In this document: one piece after another, positions 47,981-56,640 of the stretch
Position numbering within the stretch: the first letter of the stretch is position 1
Layout of the letters: every line of letters begins with the position of its first letter
Assembly: GCA_023435725.1 (NCBI GenBank)
Contig: JAEYRD010000083.1
Location: 1-64,000, forward strand
Direction: 5' to 3'
Source of the DNA: Pseudomonadota bacterium
GTDB taxonomy: Bacteria > Pseudomonadota > Alphaproteobacteria > Rhizobiales > Xanthobacteraceae
DNA: 64,000 bases
The notes under the pieces: generated by a model
Databases searched by the model: none
What the model saw: only the letters and a program-made list of their open reading frames with translations
What the model was told of the DNA's origin: nothing
Position numbers and translations under genes: made by a program

Positions 47981-48277
47981 CAATCCTCCGAGGTCCCGGG
48001 CGGTCCCGAAACCGGTTATTCGCACGTTGGCTGCGGCTGGGTGCTGAAAATCAACCTATCAGAGACAACGGGCCGGCAGAAGCCCGCGCGCCAATCAAAG
48101 TTCCGTTGTCTTTTCATTTAGATAGGTAAGGAACGCAGTTTTTGGAGGGCTGCCTTGCGAATTGCGCTCGAATTTCGGGCGGAATGCCCCGCCTGCCCCG
48201 GGGCAAATGGTACTCTTACCGCCTGTTCTTACCTATGTAGGGCTTGAACCCGAAAGCCCCAGCGCCACAGAGGCGAC

Positions 48278-48937
48278 GTGACGTCCTTCCTCGATCCCTT
48301 CATAACCTTCGTTTCGACCCATGCGGGGCTGGCCTATCTGACCCTGTTCCTGGCAGCGCTGCTCGAAGCCGTTCCGGTGGTGGGGTCGGTGATTCCCGGC
48401 TCGACCATCATCCTGGCACTGAGCGCCCTGGTTCCCGGCGGGGAGCTCAAACTGCCATGGGTGCTGCTGGCGGCGGCTGCCGGCGCCCTCCTGGGTGACG
48501 GCTCGGCCTACTGGATCGGGCACCGGCGCCAGCGCGAGATCCTCGACACCTGGCCGCTGACCAATTATCCGCGCGTGATCGCCGAGAGCGAGACATTCTT
48601 CCACCGCTTCGGGACCTGGGCCGTGTTCTTCGCCCGCTTCGTGCCGCCGATCCGCGCGTTCGTCCCTGTTACCGCCGGTGCGCTCGGCATGGCGCCGGCG
48701 AGGTTTTACGCGGTGAACATCCCGGCGATCCTGGTGTGGGCGCCGGCGCATGTGCTGCCGGGCGTGCTGGCCGTCTCAGCCCTGCACGAATATTACGGCC
48801 TGCCGCACCACGTGCATCTGGCCAAGCACATCTGGATGCTGACCGTCGTCGGCGTCGCGATCATCCTGGGCGTGGTGATCTGGATCATCCGCCATCGGAA
48901 CGGCAACGGCATCGCGGCGGCGAAGCCGCGGGCCTAG
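48278..48937 (+). CDS. DedA/SNARE-associated family membrane protein
   Basis: A 219-residue DedA-family protein. It has re-entrant and transmembrane segments and the family signatures LEAVPVVGSVIPGSTIILA near 29-47 and the GDGSAYWIGHRRQ and FARFVPPIRAFVPVTAG motifs with the conserved acidic and arginine residues. DedA proteins are flippases or polyprenyl-phosphate/lipid transporters that keep the proton-motive force and envelope intact. GTG at 48278 is the likely start. The gene stands divergently to cobS. Confidence 0.9.
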   Translation: MTSFLDPFITFVSTHAGLAYLTLFLAALLEAVPVVGSVIPGSTIILALSALVPGGELKLPWVLLAAAAGALLGDGSAYWIGHRRQREILDTWPLTNYPRVIAESETFFHRFGTWAVFFARFVPPIRAFVPVTAGALGMAPARFYAVNIPAILVWAPAHVLPGVLAVSALHEYYGLPHHVHLAKHIWMLTVVGVAIILGVVIWIIRHRNGNGIAAAKPRA

Positions 48938-49167
48938 GGTATCCAGCAGAACGAGAGATGTTCTTTCTCGCGGCTGAGCAGTTGCGTACCGATCGCGCCT
49001 GAATATCCCCTTCTAACCCCAACACGGACATGGCGGGAACAAGTCATGGTCCGGGGCAAAAGCATCTAGACAGCCCCTCAATCTGCCGAAGTTGCATATC
49101 TCACGAACAGAGGACGCGTATGCTTTTGATTACGCAACCTCGCTCGTGGGAAGAATGGAGCAGTCAG

Positions 49168-50517
49168 ATGAGTGGGCACCCTGTCTCTGGCAACTCGCGA
49201 TCGGTGCATCGAAGAGCTGAGTTGAGCAGGAGAGGCTTGCTTTCGGGCCTTGCGGCGCTTCCGGTCCTGTCCTCACTTGTGGCGATCAAGAACGCGGCAG
49301 CGCAACAGGAAAATTCCGGATTTTCCTTTGCGGTCTGCGGGGACTCGCGACCCATGATGTACTTGCCCGTCAACGAAGGCCGTACGGATCTTACCGGGCT
49401 CTTCGTTGAAATGTTTGGCCTGGTCATGCCGGAAAAGATCGCCGAAGCTGTCGTGAAGCGCGACGTGAAAATGATCTTTGATCCAGTCACCAAGGAGCTC
49501 AGGCAAGTCGTCATGCCGTTCATGTCGCGGAGCGAGGTCATGACGTTGTCGGTGGACCAGGGTTGGGTAACCCGTGCAACTGTCGAAGACGTTAAGCTGC
49601 TTCCCGGCATACACCGGGACATTTTTCAACTCGAAGGCGGCGATTGGGTCTCGCGCGAAATCGTGCAGCACGTGCAGGCCGGGCGCGCCAAATTCGCGGT
49701 CAACAGCGGCGACGTTGTCTGGTGGGGCAATCAGGGCCGCACAATCAGCGACAGTCCGTACTGGAAGCGCGTCAACGACACCATGCTCAAGCGGCTGCCG
49801 GCGCCGGATTCCGAGATGCGCGCTGCAGGGCTCGAAGGGCGGTGGTTCATGTCGGTGGGCAATCACGAAGTGTGGGGCGATCCAAAGATTGAAGGGACGC
49901 TTGACGCGGTGCCTTATCTGAAGAACCTCGGCGTGACCCCGGAGCGGCTGATCTACAAATTCGACTTCCGGGACATAAGAATCATCTTCCTGTGGAGCGG
50001 GAAGTACGACTATCGTTCTCCCTCGCTCTGGGATGCGGACCGCCCGAAATACGCCGAGCAGATGGTGCAATTGCAACAGTGGCTGGACGACGCCAAAGCC
50101 AAGGGCATCAAAAAGGCGTTCATCACCTTCCACTATCCGGTCTTCTGCCGTGCCGGCCTGGGTCCCATTCCGGAGCCTGACAATCCGCACAAGACCATCG
50201 CGGCCTACGCGAAGGACATGGAGATAATCGTCTTCAATGGACACGTGCATACGACCGAGATGTACGACGTCGATGGCGTGAAGTACCTGGTTCTTGGTGG
50301 CGGGGGAGCGGAGCAAGACCCAATCCTTCCCGGTCGCACCAGCATCAAGGTGCCCAGCAACTATCCGCCGGACCTTTATTGGAAAGGCAAGCCGCCGCAA
50401 TTGGAATACAACTACGTTCTGGTCGATGTCGCGCCGCGCGAGAAGACAAAATTCAATCTGACGCGCTACCGGCCCGGCTCGGCTGAGCCGTTCGCAACCG
50501 AGACACTGTTCTCATAG
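49168..50517 (+). CDS. Tat-exported calcineurin-like metallophosphoesterase
   Basis: 449 residues from ATG 49168. A twin-arginine signal, RRAELSRRGLLSGLAALPVL, spans about 14-33. All five blocks of the metallophosphoesterase superfamily are present: CGDSRP, SGDVVWWGNQG, VGNHEVWGD, TFHYPVFC and NGHVHTTEMY. Two-metal catalysis is therefore expected in the periplasm. Earlier in-frame starts at 49030 and 49120 exist; 49168 is preferred because GGAG lies about eight bases upstream and the Tat signal then sits near the N-terminus. The two small membrane-protein genes that follow immediately are probably functional partners. Confidence 0.88.
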   Translation: MSGHPVSGNSRSVHRRAELSRRGLLSGLAALPVLSSLVAIKNAAAQQENSGFSFAVCGDSRPMMYLPVNEGRTDLTGLFVEMFGLVMPEKIAEAVVKRDVKMIFDPVTKELRQVVMPFMSRSEVMTLSVDQGWVTRATVEDVKLLPGIHRDIFQLEGGDWVSREIVQHVQAGRAKFAVNSGDVVWWGNQGRTISDSPYWKRVNDTMLKRLPAPDSEMRAAGLEGRWFMSVGNHEVWGDPKIEGTLDAVPYLKNLGVTPERLIYKFDFRDIRIIFLWSGKYDYRSPSLWDADRPKYAEQMVQLQQWLDDAKAKGIKKAFITFHYPVFCRAGLGPIPEPDNPHKTIAAYAKDMEIIVFNGHVHTTEMYDVDGVKYLVLGGGGAEQDPILPGRTSIKVPSNYPPDLYWKGKPPQLEYNYVLVDVAPREKTKFNLTRYRPGSAEPFATETLFS

Positions 50518-50535
50518 AGTGCCGGTCGATAGCCC

Positions 50536-51000
50536 GTGGCGACGATCCTTCTCATTCTGCACGGCTTGGTCGCGGTGGCCCTGCTTGGCGCGATCACGCA
50601 TCAGACACTGGCAACGTTCGCATCGCCCAAAAGCAAGCCGTATTCGTTCTTCGGTCGGTTTCGCGCGGTTCGTGGCGCGGGTTTCGCCAATGCCATCGTG
50701 GTTCTGTACGCGATCTCCTGGCTGCTAGGCGCGGTCGTATACCTGTATTTCAAGGTCGATATTCAGCCAAACCTGGAACGCTATCACCATTGGCATGCGA
50801 TGGGCTTCTTTGATCTCAAGGAGGATTTCACCGCCATCGGCCTGGGTGTGTTGCCCGCATATTGGTCCTGCTGGCGTCAGCCGGTCGATGGCCACAGCTA
50901 TCGGATACGCATTGCCCTGACTCTACTTCTGGCGTTCATCGTGTGGTGGGCCTTCCTCGTTGGTCACGTCATGAACGATATCGGAGGCTTCGGATCGTAA
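50536..51000 (+). CDS. polytopic membrane protein, partner of the metallophosphoesterase
   Basis: 154 residues with about four hydrophobic helices (ILLILHGLVAVALLGAITHQ; VVLYAISWLLGAVVYLYF; an interior segment; LTLLLAFIVWWAFLVGHV). Conserved-looking histidines (RYHHWHAMGFFD near 83-94) between helices could bind metal or haem. The GTG at 50536 is 18 bp after the phosphoesterase stop, and the next gene overlaps its stop. No family recognised. Confidence 0.75.
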   Translation: MATILLILHGLVAVALLGAITHQTLATFASPKSKPYSFFGRFRAVRGAGFANAIVVLYAISWLLGAVVYLYFKVDIQPNLERYHHWHAMGFFDLKEDFTAIGLGVLPAYWSCWRQPVDGHSYRIRIALTLLLAFIVWWAFLVGHVMNDIGGFGS

Positions 51001-51359
51001 TGTCCCGTTCGACGTTTCGCCGGTTCGTTTTTGCTTATGGAGCAGCTTTCGCGCTGTTCTATGTTTTGGTGCGGATGCGCGGGCTCGCACTGTTTACCGT
51101 CTATCCCGCGCAAGGCATCGTCCTTGCCGGCCTGCACCGTTCCCGGGATGTTGGCGATCCCGTCTTGGACTTCCTCGCGCCGGAGATGTACTGGTACGGA
51201 TGGACTGCTTCGGCTGCGGTCGGCGCTCTCGTCATCAGCCTGGTCGCCGCGCTTCTGCCGGCTCGCCTGTCCTGGGTCTGGGCGTGGTGCGTGTGGGTCG
51301 TTCCCCCAATGACGATGATCGCATGCGCGTATCTCACCATCCCTTGGTTTCGGCTTTAG
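51000..51359 (+). CDS. small polytopic membrane protein, third gene of the phosphoesterase operon
   Basis: 119 residues with three hydrophobic helices (FVFAYGAAFALFYVLV; WTASAAVGALVISLVAAL; WVWAWCVWVVPPMTMIACAYL). The ATG overlaps the TAA of the preceding gene by one base (TAATG), so translation is coupled. No family recognised. Confidence 0.72.
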   Translation: MSRSTFRRFVFAYGAAFALFYVLVRMRGLALFTVYPAQGIVLAGLHRSRDVGDPVLDFLAPEMYWYGWTASAAVGALVISLVAALLPARLSWVWAWCVWVVPPMTMIACAYLTIPWFRL

Positions 51360-51506
51360 CAATGAACCCCTGCTGGAGCGGACCTTGCTCGGTCGTCGGC
51401 TATCGGTACAAGGCGGCTGTATTGAAAAAGCGGAGGCGACGTCTCCACTTCGGAGGGCACTGCACGGGGCAAATCCATGGGTCTTCCGGATTCATAAGTA
51501 CACTTC

Positions 51507-52739
51507 CTAATCCTTGAGCGCTGTAGCCGCGACTGCCCGCCGCCCCGGCGCAGGCCCCACGTAACGCGCCCGCGGGCGGATCAGCTTGCCGAACTGCAAC
51601 TGCTCGCTGGCATGGGCGATCCAGCCGACGCTGCGGGCCATCGCGAACAGCGCGAGTTCGCTGCCGGCCGGCAGGCGCAGCGCGTGCACGAGGACGGCGA
51701 GCGCATAGTCAATGTTGACGAACTCGCCGGTCGCCTCCGCGATCCGCTCCGGCACTTCGCGCGTGAATTTTCGAGGCGCGCCGGCGCGTGACAGCGCGTT
51801 CAGCAGCGACTGCGCACGGGGATCGCCGCGCTTGTAGACGCCGTGGCCGAAGCCGGCAAAGCGCTCGCCGAGCGCGACGCGCTCGCGCACCATGGGAGCG
51901 ACATCGCGGTCGACCAGCGTCTTGACGAGCTGCGAGGCCAGCACGCCGGCGCCGCCATGCTTCGGCCCTTTCAGCGCGGCGAGCCCGGCGATGACGGAGT
52001 CGTAGAGATTGAGGCCGGTCGACGCCGCGCAGCGCGCGGTGAAGGTCGAGGCGTTCAATTCGTGATCAGCGAGCAGAACGAGCGCGCGGCGGATCAGGTC
52101 GGGCGCATGCTTGTTGTCGGGCGCCCAGGCCTTCGCGATCTCCTGATGCAGCGGCGCGGACGACGGCTCGGCATTGAGCATGGTCGCGACCAGCAGACGG
52201 ACGATGCGCGCGCCGACCATCGCACGGCCATCGGGCGCACGGGTGAAGGCGCGGGGATCGGCGCTCGCGGCAAGCGCCAGCACGGCGATGGCGCGATCGA
52301 TCGGCGCCGCCCGGCGCGCGGCCTCTGCGATCGTGCGCATCTCCTCGGATATCTCGGGCTGATTGTCCGGCGCGAACGGATCGACGCCGGAGACGTCCCA
52401 GAGCAGCGTTGCGGTGTGCTCCAGCGTGTCGTTCTCGGCGAGGTCGACGCAGTTGACGCCGCGATAGATCGCGCCGTCCTCGGTGATGGTCGAGATTTCC
52501 GTGTCCATCACCGGCAGGTCGGCATCGAAGCTGCGCAGGCCGCGCGGCTCCGGCGACGGCACACGGCGCTCCTTCAGGGCGCGAACGTCCTCGGCGCGGT
52601 AGCGGTTCTTGCGCGAATCCGGCGTCGGCTCGGAGCGGATCAGGCCGCGGCTGACATAGGCGTAGAGCGTGGCCGGGGAGATCGCGAGCTCGGCGGCGGC
52701 CTCCCGGGCGGAGAGGTAGAGCTCGGTAGAATTTTTCAT
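51507..52739 (-). CDS. citrate-synthase family protein with N-terminal MerR-type DNA-binding domain
   Basis: A 410-residue fusion. Residues 7-57 form a MerR-like winged helix (SAREAAAELAISPATLYAYVSRGLIR ... RYRAEDVRALKERR). Residues about 85-395 are citrate-synthase fold with the catalytic set conserved: His261 (GPKHGGAG), His299 (GFGHGVYKRGDPRA) and Asp344 (VNIDYALA). The protein may be an enzyme that also binds DNA, or a sensor regulator using the citrate-synthase fold. It faces a second citrate-synthase-like gene divergently across a 76-bp region full of palindromes. Its start, ATG 52739, is at the edge of the palindromes, so autoregulation is likely. Confidence 0.9.
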   Translation of the reverse strand: MKNSTELYLSAREAAAELAISPATLYAYVSRGLIRSEPTPDSRKNRYRAEDVRALKERRVPSPEPRGLRSFDADLPVMDTEISTITEDGAIYRGVNCVDLAENDTLEHTATLLWDVSGVDPFAPDNQPEISEEMRTIAEAARRAAPIDRAIAVLALAASADPRAFTRAPDGRAMVGARIVRLLVATMLNAEPSSAPLHQEIAKAWAPDNKHAPDLIRRALVLLADHELNASTFTARCAASTGLNLYDSVIAGLAALKGPKHGGAGVLASQLVKTLVDRDVAPMVRERVALGERFAGFGHGVYKRGDPRAQSLLNALSRAGAPRKFTREVPERIAEATGEFVNIDYALAVLVHALRLPAGSELALFAMARSVGWIAHASEQLQFGKLIRPRARYVGPAPGRRAVAATALKD

Positions 52740-52740
52740 A

Positions 52741-52769
52741 TTGATTTATGTAATCAAGATTGATCAATC
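52741..52769. promoter_or_regulatory. palindromic operator candidate between the two citrate-synthase genes
   Basis: TTGAT at 52741-52745 and ATCAA at 52753-52757 form an inverted pair, immediately followed by the perfect 12-bp palindrome GATTGATCAATC at 52758-52769. The stretch is strikingly AT-rich for this genome. It is the natural binding site for the MerR-like domain of the adjacent fusion protein; that link is inferred. Confidence 0.6.
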
Positions 52770-52815
52770 TGTCGAGAGGCCCGACCTTTCCGTCCGTGAA
52801 CAGGAGATTTGGGCC

Positions 52816-53910
52816 ATGAACATCCACCTCACCAAAAGCCAGATCGGGCTGGACGGCGTTCCCGCGGCCGAGACCGTGCTGAGCCATGTCGACGGCGAGC
52901 GCGGTGAGTTGATCATCGCCGGCGAGCATGTCGGCCGACTGGCCGCCAAATCGACCTTCGAGGGCGTCACCGCCCGGCTCTGGAACGGCGCCAGCGGAAC
53001 CACGCTGAGCGAGGCCAACGTCCGGGCGAGTCTGGGTGCCGCACGCGAGCGCGCCTTCGCCCGGCTGCCGGACCTTTTGCCGGCGACAAGCGGCATGGGC
53101 ATCGTCGACGGGTTCCGCGCGGCGGTCGCAGCACTTCGCGTCGAGAACGGACTGGAGCATGAAGCGACGATCGTGGGCGCGTTTCCGGTGATCGCGGGCG
53201 CGCTGGTCCGGCACGCCAAGGGGCTCGCCCCGGTGACGCCCGATCCGAGCGTGAGCCATGCCGCCGATACGCTTCGCATGCTGCATGGGCGCGCGCCTGC
53301 GACGCGCGAGGTCACCGCGCTCGATGCCTATCTCGTCACCGTCTGCGACCATGGCATGAACGCCTCGACCTTCACCACGCGCGTGGTGGCCTCGACGCAA
53401 GCAGACCTGTTTGCCGCCGTGACCGCGGGCTATTGCGCGCTCACGGGTCCGCTGCATGGCGGCGCGCCCGAGCCGGTGCTGGAAATGCTCGACGCGATCG
53501 GCTCGCGCGAACGCATCCAGCCCTGGGTGGATGCGGCGCTGGCGCGCGGCGAGCGGATGATGGGTTTTGGCCATCGCGTCTATCGCGTGCGCGATCCGCG
53601 CGCCGACGTGTTGAAGACCGCAATCGAGGCGCTCGCCTCCAACGGCGCCGACCTGCCCTTTGCCGGCGAGGTCGAGGCCTATATCCGCAGCGCCCTGCGC
53701 AAGAAGAATCCGGACCGGCCGCTGGAGACGAATGTGGAGTTCTTCACCGCGATCCTGCTCGATGCGCTCGCGATCCCGCGCCAGGCCTTCACGCCGATCT
53801 TCGCGGTGGCGCGCGCAGCGGGGTGGACCGCCCATGCACGCGAGCAGCAGCGGACGGGGCGCCTGATCCGGCCGAGTTCGTCATATGTGGGGGCGATGCC
53901 GGAGGCGTAG
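52816..53910 (+). CDS. citrate synthase/methylcitrate synthase family protein
   Basis: 364 residues from ATG 52816, preceded by AGGAG. The citrate-synthase histidines are conserved at 214 (GPLHGGAP) and 253 (GFGHRVYRVRDPRAD). The catalytic Asp is replaced by Glu308 (ETNVEFFTAILL), so normal citrate synthase activity is uncertain; a different acyl-CoA or keto acid, or a slower reaction, may be involved. It diverges from a DNA-binding paralogue that may regulate it. The organism's main citrate synthase (about 430 residues) is expected elsewhere. Confidence 0.9.
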   Translation: MNIHLTKSQIGLDGVPAAETVLSHVDGERGELIIAGEHVGRLAAKSTFEGVTARLWNGASGTTLSEANVRASLGAARERAFARLPDLLPATSGMGIVDGFRAAVAALRVENGLEHEATIVGAFPVIAGALVRHAKGLAPVTPDPSVSHAADTLRMLHGRAPATREVTALDAYLVTVCDHGMNASTFTTRVVASTQADLFAAVTAGYCALTGPLHGGAPEPVLEMLDAIGSRERIQPWVDAALARGERMMGFGHRVYRVRDPRADVLKTAIEALASNGADLPFAGEVEAYIRSALRKKNPDRPLETNVEFFTAILLDALAIPRQAFTPIFAVARAAGWTAHAREQQRTGRLIRPSSSYVGAMPEA

Positions 53911-53917
53911 GGAACGC

Positions 53918-54010
53918 GTACCCCGGATGGAGCGAAGCGTAATCCGGGGAAAGCTAGCAGTCGTTGTGCGCGAAAGACCCGGATTACGCTTGCGCTCCAT
54001 CCGGGCTACG
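53918..54010. repeat. intergenic palindromic repeat (CCCGGATGGAGCG ... CGCTCCATCCGGG type)
   Basis: The two ends, GTACCCCGGATGGAGCGAAGCG and GCTTGCGCTCCATCCGGG, form an inverted repeat with an inner TAATCCGGG/CCCGGATTA pair. Same element type as the right half of 27727-27868. It lies between converging genes. Confidence 0.8.
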
Positions 54011-54043
54011 CCCCCACAAGGGAAGAAGGAAGAGGCGCGGGGC

Positions 54044-54679
54044 TTACGCCTCCCGCACCACCGTCTTCAGATAATTATACGCCTTGATGATCTCGATCAG
54101 GCGGTCCTCGGTGGAGCGGTCGCCGCCATTGGCGTCGGGGTGGTGCTGCTTGACCAGCGCCTTGTACTTGGACTTGACGTCGGCCAGCGTGGCACTGGGG
54201 CCGAGGCCCATGACCTGGAGCGCCTTGCGCTCGGCGTTCATCACCTTGCGCGTCTCGGCCTTGGGCTGGGCTTCGGGCCCGCGGCGCCAGCTGGCGCGGC
54301 CGTTGATCTCGGAGAACATGCTGAATGGATCGAACGCGCCGTCGACCTCGGCTTCCGCCCCCTTCTTGACGCCGCCATTGGCGCCCATCTTCCAGGTCGG
54401 ACGATGGCCGGTCAGCGCATCCTTCTGGTAGCGCGCGACGGCGTCGGCGTTCATGCCGGAGAAGAAATTGTAGTTCTGGTTGTACTCGCGCACGTGGTCC
54501 AGGCAGAAGTGCCAGTACTCACGCTGGTTCTCACGCCCCTTCGGCGCGCGATGCGCGCCCTTGTTCTGGCACCCGGCCCATTCGCAGGCGACCACGGTGT
54601 CGCGCGGCTTCACCTCGGGCTGCTTGCCCCGCGGCTTGACGCGAATGGAGTCGAAGAACTTTGATGAATCGATCGGCAT
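54044..54679 (-). CDS. J-domain (DnaJ-like) protein
   Basis: A 211-residue protein whose C-terminal 60 residues are a J domain (LQVMGLGPSATLADVKSKYKALVKQHHPDANGG) with the HPD motif at 180-182, the contact site for DnaK. The N-terminal half is family-specific: Cys32, Cys37, Cys59 and His62 are arranged as in a small zinc site (CEWAGCQNKG ... HFCLDHV). There are no DnaJ G/F or zinc-finger repeats. It is divergent from bolA, a pairing common in Hyphomicrobiales and often linked to cobS there. Confidence 0.92.
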   Translation of the reverse strand: MPIDSSKFFDSIRVKPRGKQPEVKPRDTVVACEWAGCQNKGAHRAPKGRENQREYWHFCLDHVREYNQNYNFFSGMNADAVARYQKDALTGHRPTWKMGANGGVKKGAEAEVDGAFDPFSMFSEINGRASWRRGPEAQPKAETRKVMNAERKALQVMGLGPSATLADVKSKYKALVKQHHPDANGGDRSTEDRLIEIIKAYNYLKTVVREA

Positions 54680-54836
54680 GGCTGACTTTGACTACGCAAT
54701 GCAAAAACCTTCAAGTCTTGACATTGCAATTAGCTACAAACCCGCAGCCGAAGCTTCACTTCGGCGTTCAGGAGCGGCCGCCAAGAGCGGCCTGTGGGCA
54801 TTGACGGAGTGCGATCGCGCACCTTAATGGGCACTT

Positions 54837-55106
54837 ATGGTTATGAGAGACATTATCAGCAACAAGTTGCAGGAAGCTTTCACGCCGGAAAACCTGCAGG
54901 TCGTGGACGAGTCACATTTGCATGAGGGCCACGCCGGCCATCGGCCGAGCGGCGAGACGCACTTTCGCGTGTATATCGTGTCTCCGGTCTTCAAAGGGAA
55001 GAGCCGGGTCGAGCGCCACCGCATGATAAATTCGGCGCTGGCCGCGGAACTTTCCGGCGGCGTGCATGCGCTGGCGATCCACGCTCTGGCGCCGGGCGAA
55101 GGTTGA
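54837..55106 (+). CDS. bolA: BolA family protein
   Basis: An 89-residue BolA-like protein: ISNKLQEAFTPENLQVVDESHLHEGHAG at the N-terminus, the FRVYIVSPVFKGKSRVERHRMIN core and a C-terminal GGVHALAIHALAP. The conserved His in SHLHEGH and the RHR segment fit monothiol-glutaredoxin/iron-sulphur partner BolAs. ATG 54837 and ATG 54843 are both possible starts. Confidence 0.93.
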   Translation: MVMRDIISNKLQEAFTPENLQVVDESHLHEGHAGHRPSGETHFRVYIVSPVFKGKSRVERHRMINSALAAELSGGVHALAIHALAPGEG

Positions 55107-55130
55107 TCCCCTTCGTCCCTCGAATGTGAT

Positions 55131-55212
55131 CGTCATGCCCGGGCTTGTCCCGGGCATCCACGTTCTTTGTGCGGCGGTGACGTAGATGGCCGGGTCAAGC
55201 CCGGCCATGACG
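55131..55212. repeat. intergenic palindromic repeat (CGTCATGCCCGGGCTTGTCCCGGGCATCC type)
   Basis: Two adjacent hairpins, GTCATGCCCGGG...CCCGGGCATCC and GATGGCCGGG...CCCGGCCATGACG, the same element as at 6858-6953 in the opposite orientation of variants. It separates bolA from the converging CorC-like gene. Confidence 0.8.
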
Positions 55213-55244
55213 ATGTAGAAGCATCGGAGCCTATAGCTGCTGCG

Positions 55245-56549
55245 TCAAAACGACGTCCCGGCCCGCCGCGGCTTGGCTTCTTCCATCTCGGCCTCGCGCG
55301 GCACCGGTGAAATACGGAGCGCCGTGATGCGGTTGCGCTCGCGACGCAGCACGCGGAAGCGGAAGCCGTGGAACGTAAAGCTCTGGCCGCGGTCGGGGAT
55401 CGAGCGCGCCTCGTGAATGACGAGACCGGCAACCGTGGTTGCCTCTTCATCGGGCAGGTGCCAGTCCATGGCGCGGTTGAGATCGCGGATCGGCACCGAG
55501 CCGTCGACCACGACCGATCCGTCCGGCTGGGCCCGCACGCCCGCGACCACGACGTCATGCTCGTCGGAGATGTCGCCGACGATTTCTTCCAGAATGTCCT
55601 CCAGCGTCACAAGACCTTCAACTTCGCCGTACTCGTCGACGACAAGCGCGAAATGGGTCTTGCGGCGGCGGAACGCCTTGAGCTGCTCGGAGACCGGGCG
55701 CATCTCCGGCACGAACCATGGCGGCAGCGCGATGGTGGAGACGTCGATGCGCGAGGTGTCGCCGTCTGCGGCGCGAATCGCGCGCAACAGATCCTTGGCG
55801 TGGAGCACGCCGATGATGTTCTCCGGCTTCTCGCGCCAGAGCGGAATGCGGGTGTACTCGGTCGCCAGCACCTCGCGCACCAGTTCCTCCGCCGGCAGAT
55901 CGGCATTGATCATCATCATCTCGGTGCGATGGATCATGACGTCGGAAACCTGGAGCTCGCGCAGGTCCAGCAGGCCGCCGAGCATGTCGCGGTCCTGCTT
56001 CTCGAACTTGCCCTCGTGATGCAGCAGATCGACCGCACCGCGCAGGCGCTCGGTCGGTGACAGGATCGCCTGGTGCTCGCCGGCGAGACCGAACAGGCGC
56101 ATCAACAGACGCACGATGACTTCCACCACGCGCAGCAGCGGCCCCAGCACGTACATGGTCAGCCGCATCGGGCGCGCGACCGCAAGCGCCATCCGGTCGG
56201 GCGCGTTGATGGCGATGGTCTTGGGCAGGACTTCCGCGAAGATCACGACCAGCGCGGTCATCACGCCGGTGGCATAGAGCACGCCGACATCGCCGAACCA
56301 GGCCGTGAAGATGCCGGTGGCGAGCGCGGAGGCACCGATATTGGCGATGTTGTTGCCGAGCAGCAGCGCGCCGATCAGGCGCTCGCGCATGTCGAGCAGT
56401 TCCGAGACGACGTCCGCGTCGCGATTACCCTGCATGGAGAGCCGCAGCATGCTGGCTCGCGAGGCGCCGGTCAGCGCGGTCTCGCTCGCGGCGAAGAACG
56501 CCGAGACCAGGAGGCAGAGGACGACGATGGTGAATCCGAGCCAGTCCAT
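55245..56549 (-). CDS. HlyC/CorC family (CNNM-type) membrane protein with CBS domains
   Basis: A 434-residue protein: a DUF21/CNNM membrane domain (about 1-190, FFAASETALTGASRASMLRL and LPKTIAINAPDRMALAVARP), a CBS pair (about 205-325, VMIHRTEMMMINADLPAEEL and VVDEYGEVEGLVTLEDILEEIVG) and a CorC_HlyC domain (about 345-425). Family members export Mg2+ or Co2+ or are regulators of metal tolerance; the old name hemolysin is misleading. It is the last gene of the aroK-aroB-corC run, separated from aroB by a short palindromic repeat. Confidence 0.92.
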   Translation of the reverse strand: MDWLGFTIVVLCLLVSAFFAASETALTGASRASMLRLSMQGNRDADVVSELLDMRERLIGALLLGNNIANIGASALATGIFTAWFGDVGVLYATGVMTALVVIFAEVLPKTIAINAPDRMALAVARPMRLTMYVLGPLLRVVEVIVRLLMRLFGLAGEHQAILSPTERLRGAVDLLHHEGKFEKQDRDMLGGLLDLRELQVSDVMIHRTEMMMINADLPAEELVREVLATEYTRIPLWREKPENIIGVLHAKDLLRAIRAADGDTSRIDVSTIALPPWFVPEMRPVSEQLKAFRRRKTHFALVVDEYGEVEGLVTLEDILEEIVGDISDEHDVVVAGVRAQPDGSVVVDGSVPIRDLNRAMDWHLPDEEATTVAGLVIHEARSIPDRGQSFTFHGFRFRVLRRERNRITALRISPVPREAEMEEAKPRRAGTSF

Positions 56550-56571
56550 GCACCACTCAAATTTCTTGTTT

Positions 56572-56620
56572 GAGCATGATCTTTTTGGAAAACCGCTTCA
56601 CGCTTCCCTGGATCATGCTC
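56572..56620. repeat. intergenic palindromic repeat (GAGCATGATC ... GATCATGCTC)
   Basis: Perfect 10-bp arms at 56572-56581 and 56611-56620 enclose TTTTTGGAAAACCGCTTCACGCTTCCCTG. This is a very common short rhizobial intergenic element. It lies between aroB and the CorC-like gene. Confidence 0.85.
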
Positions 56621-56640
56621 TGGCGCCGTTCAGCCGCGCA

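Noticed and set aside
44601..48121. long plus-strand frames opposite cobT, the GNAT gene and cobS
   Set aside because: Shadows of three firmly identified minus-strand genes; no ribosome-binding sites or domains.
48121..48236. Inverted arms GATAGGTAAGGAAC and TTCTTACCTAT in the cobS/dedA gap, possible riboswitch or operator
   Set aside because: The arms are about 90 bp apart with a one-base mismatch in register, and no cobalamin-riboswitch core was recognised. Too weak to annotate.
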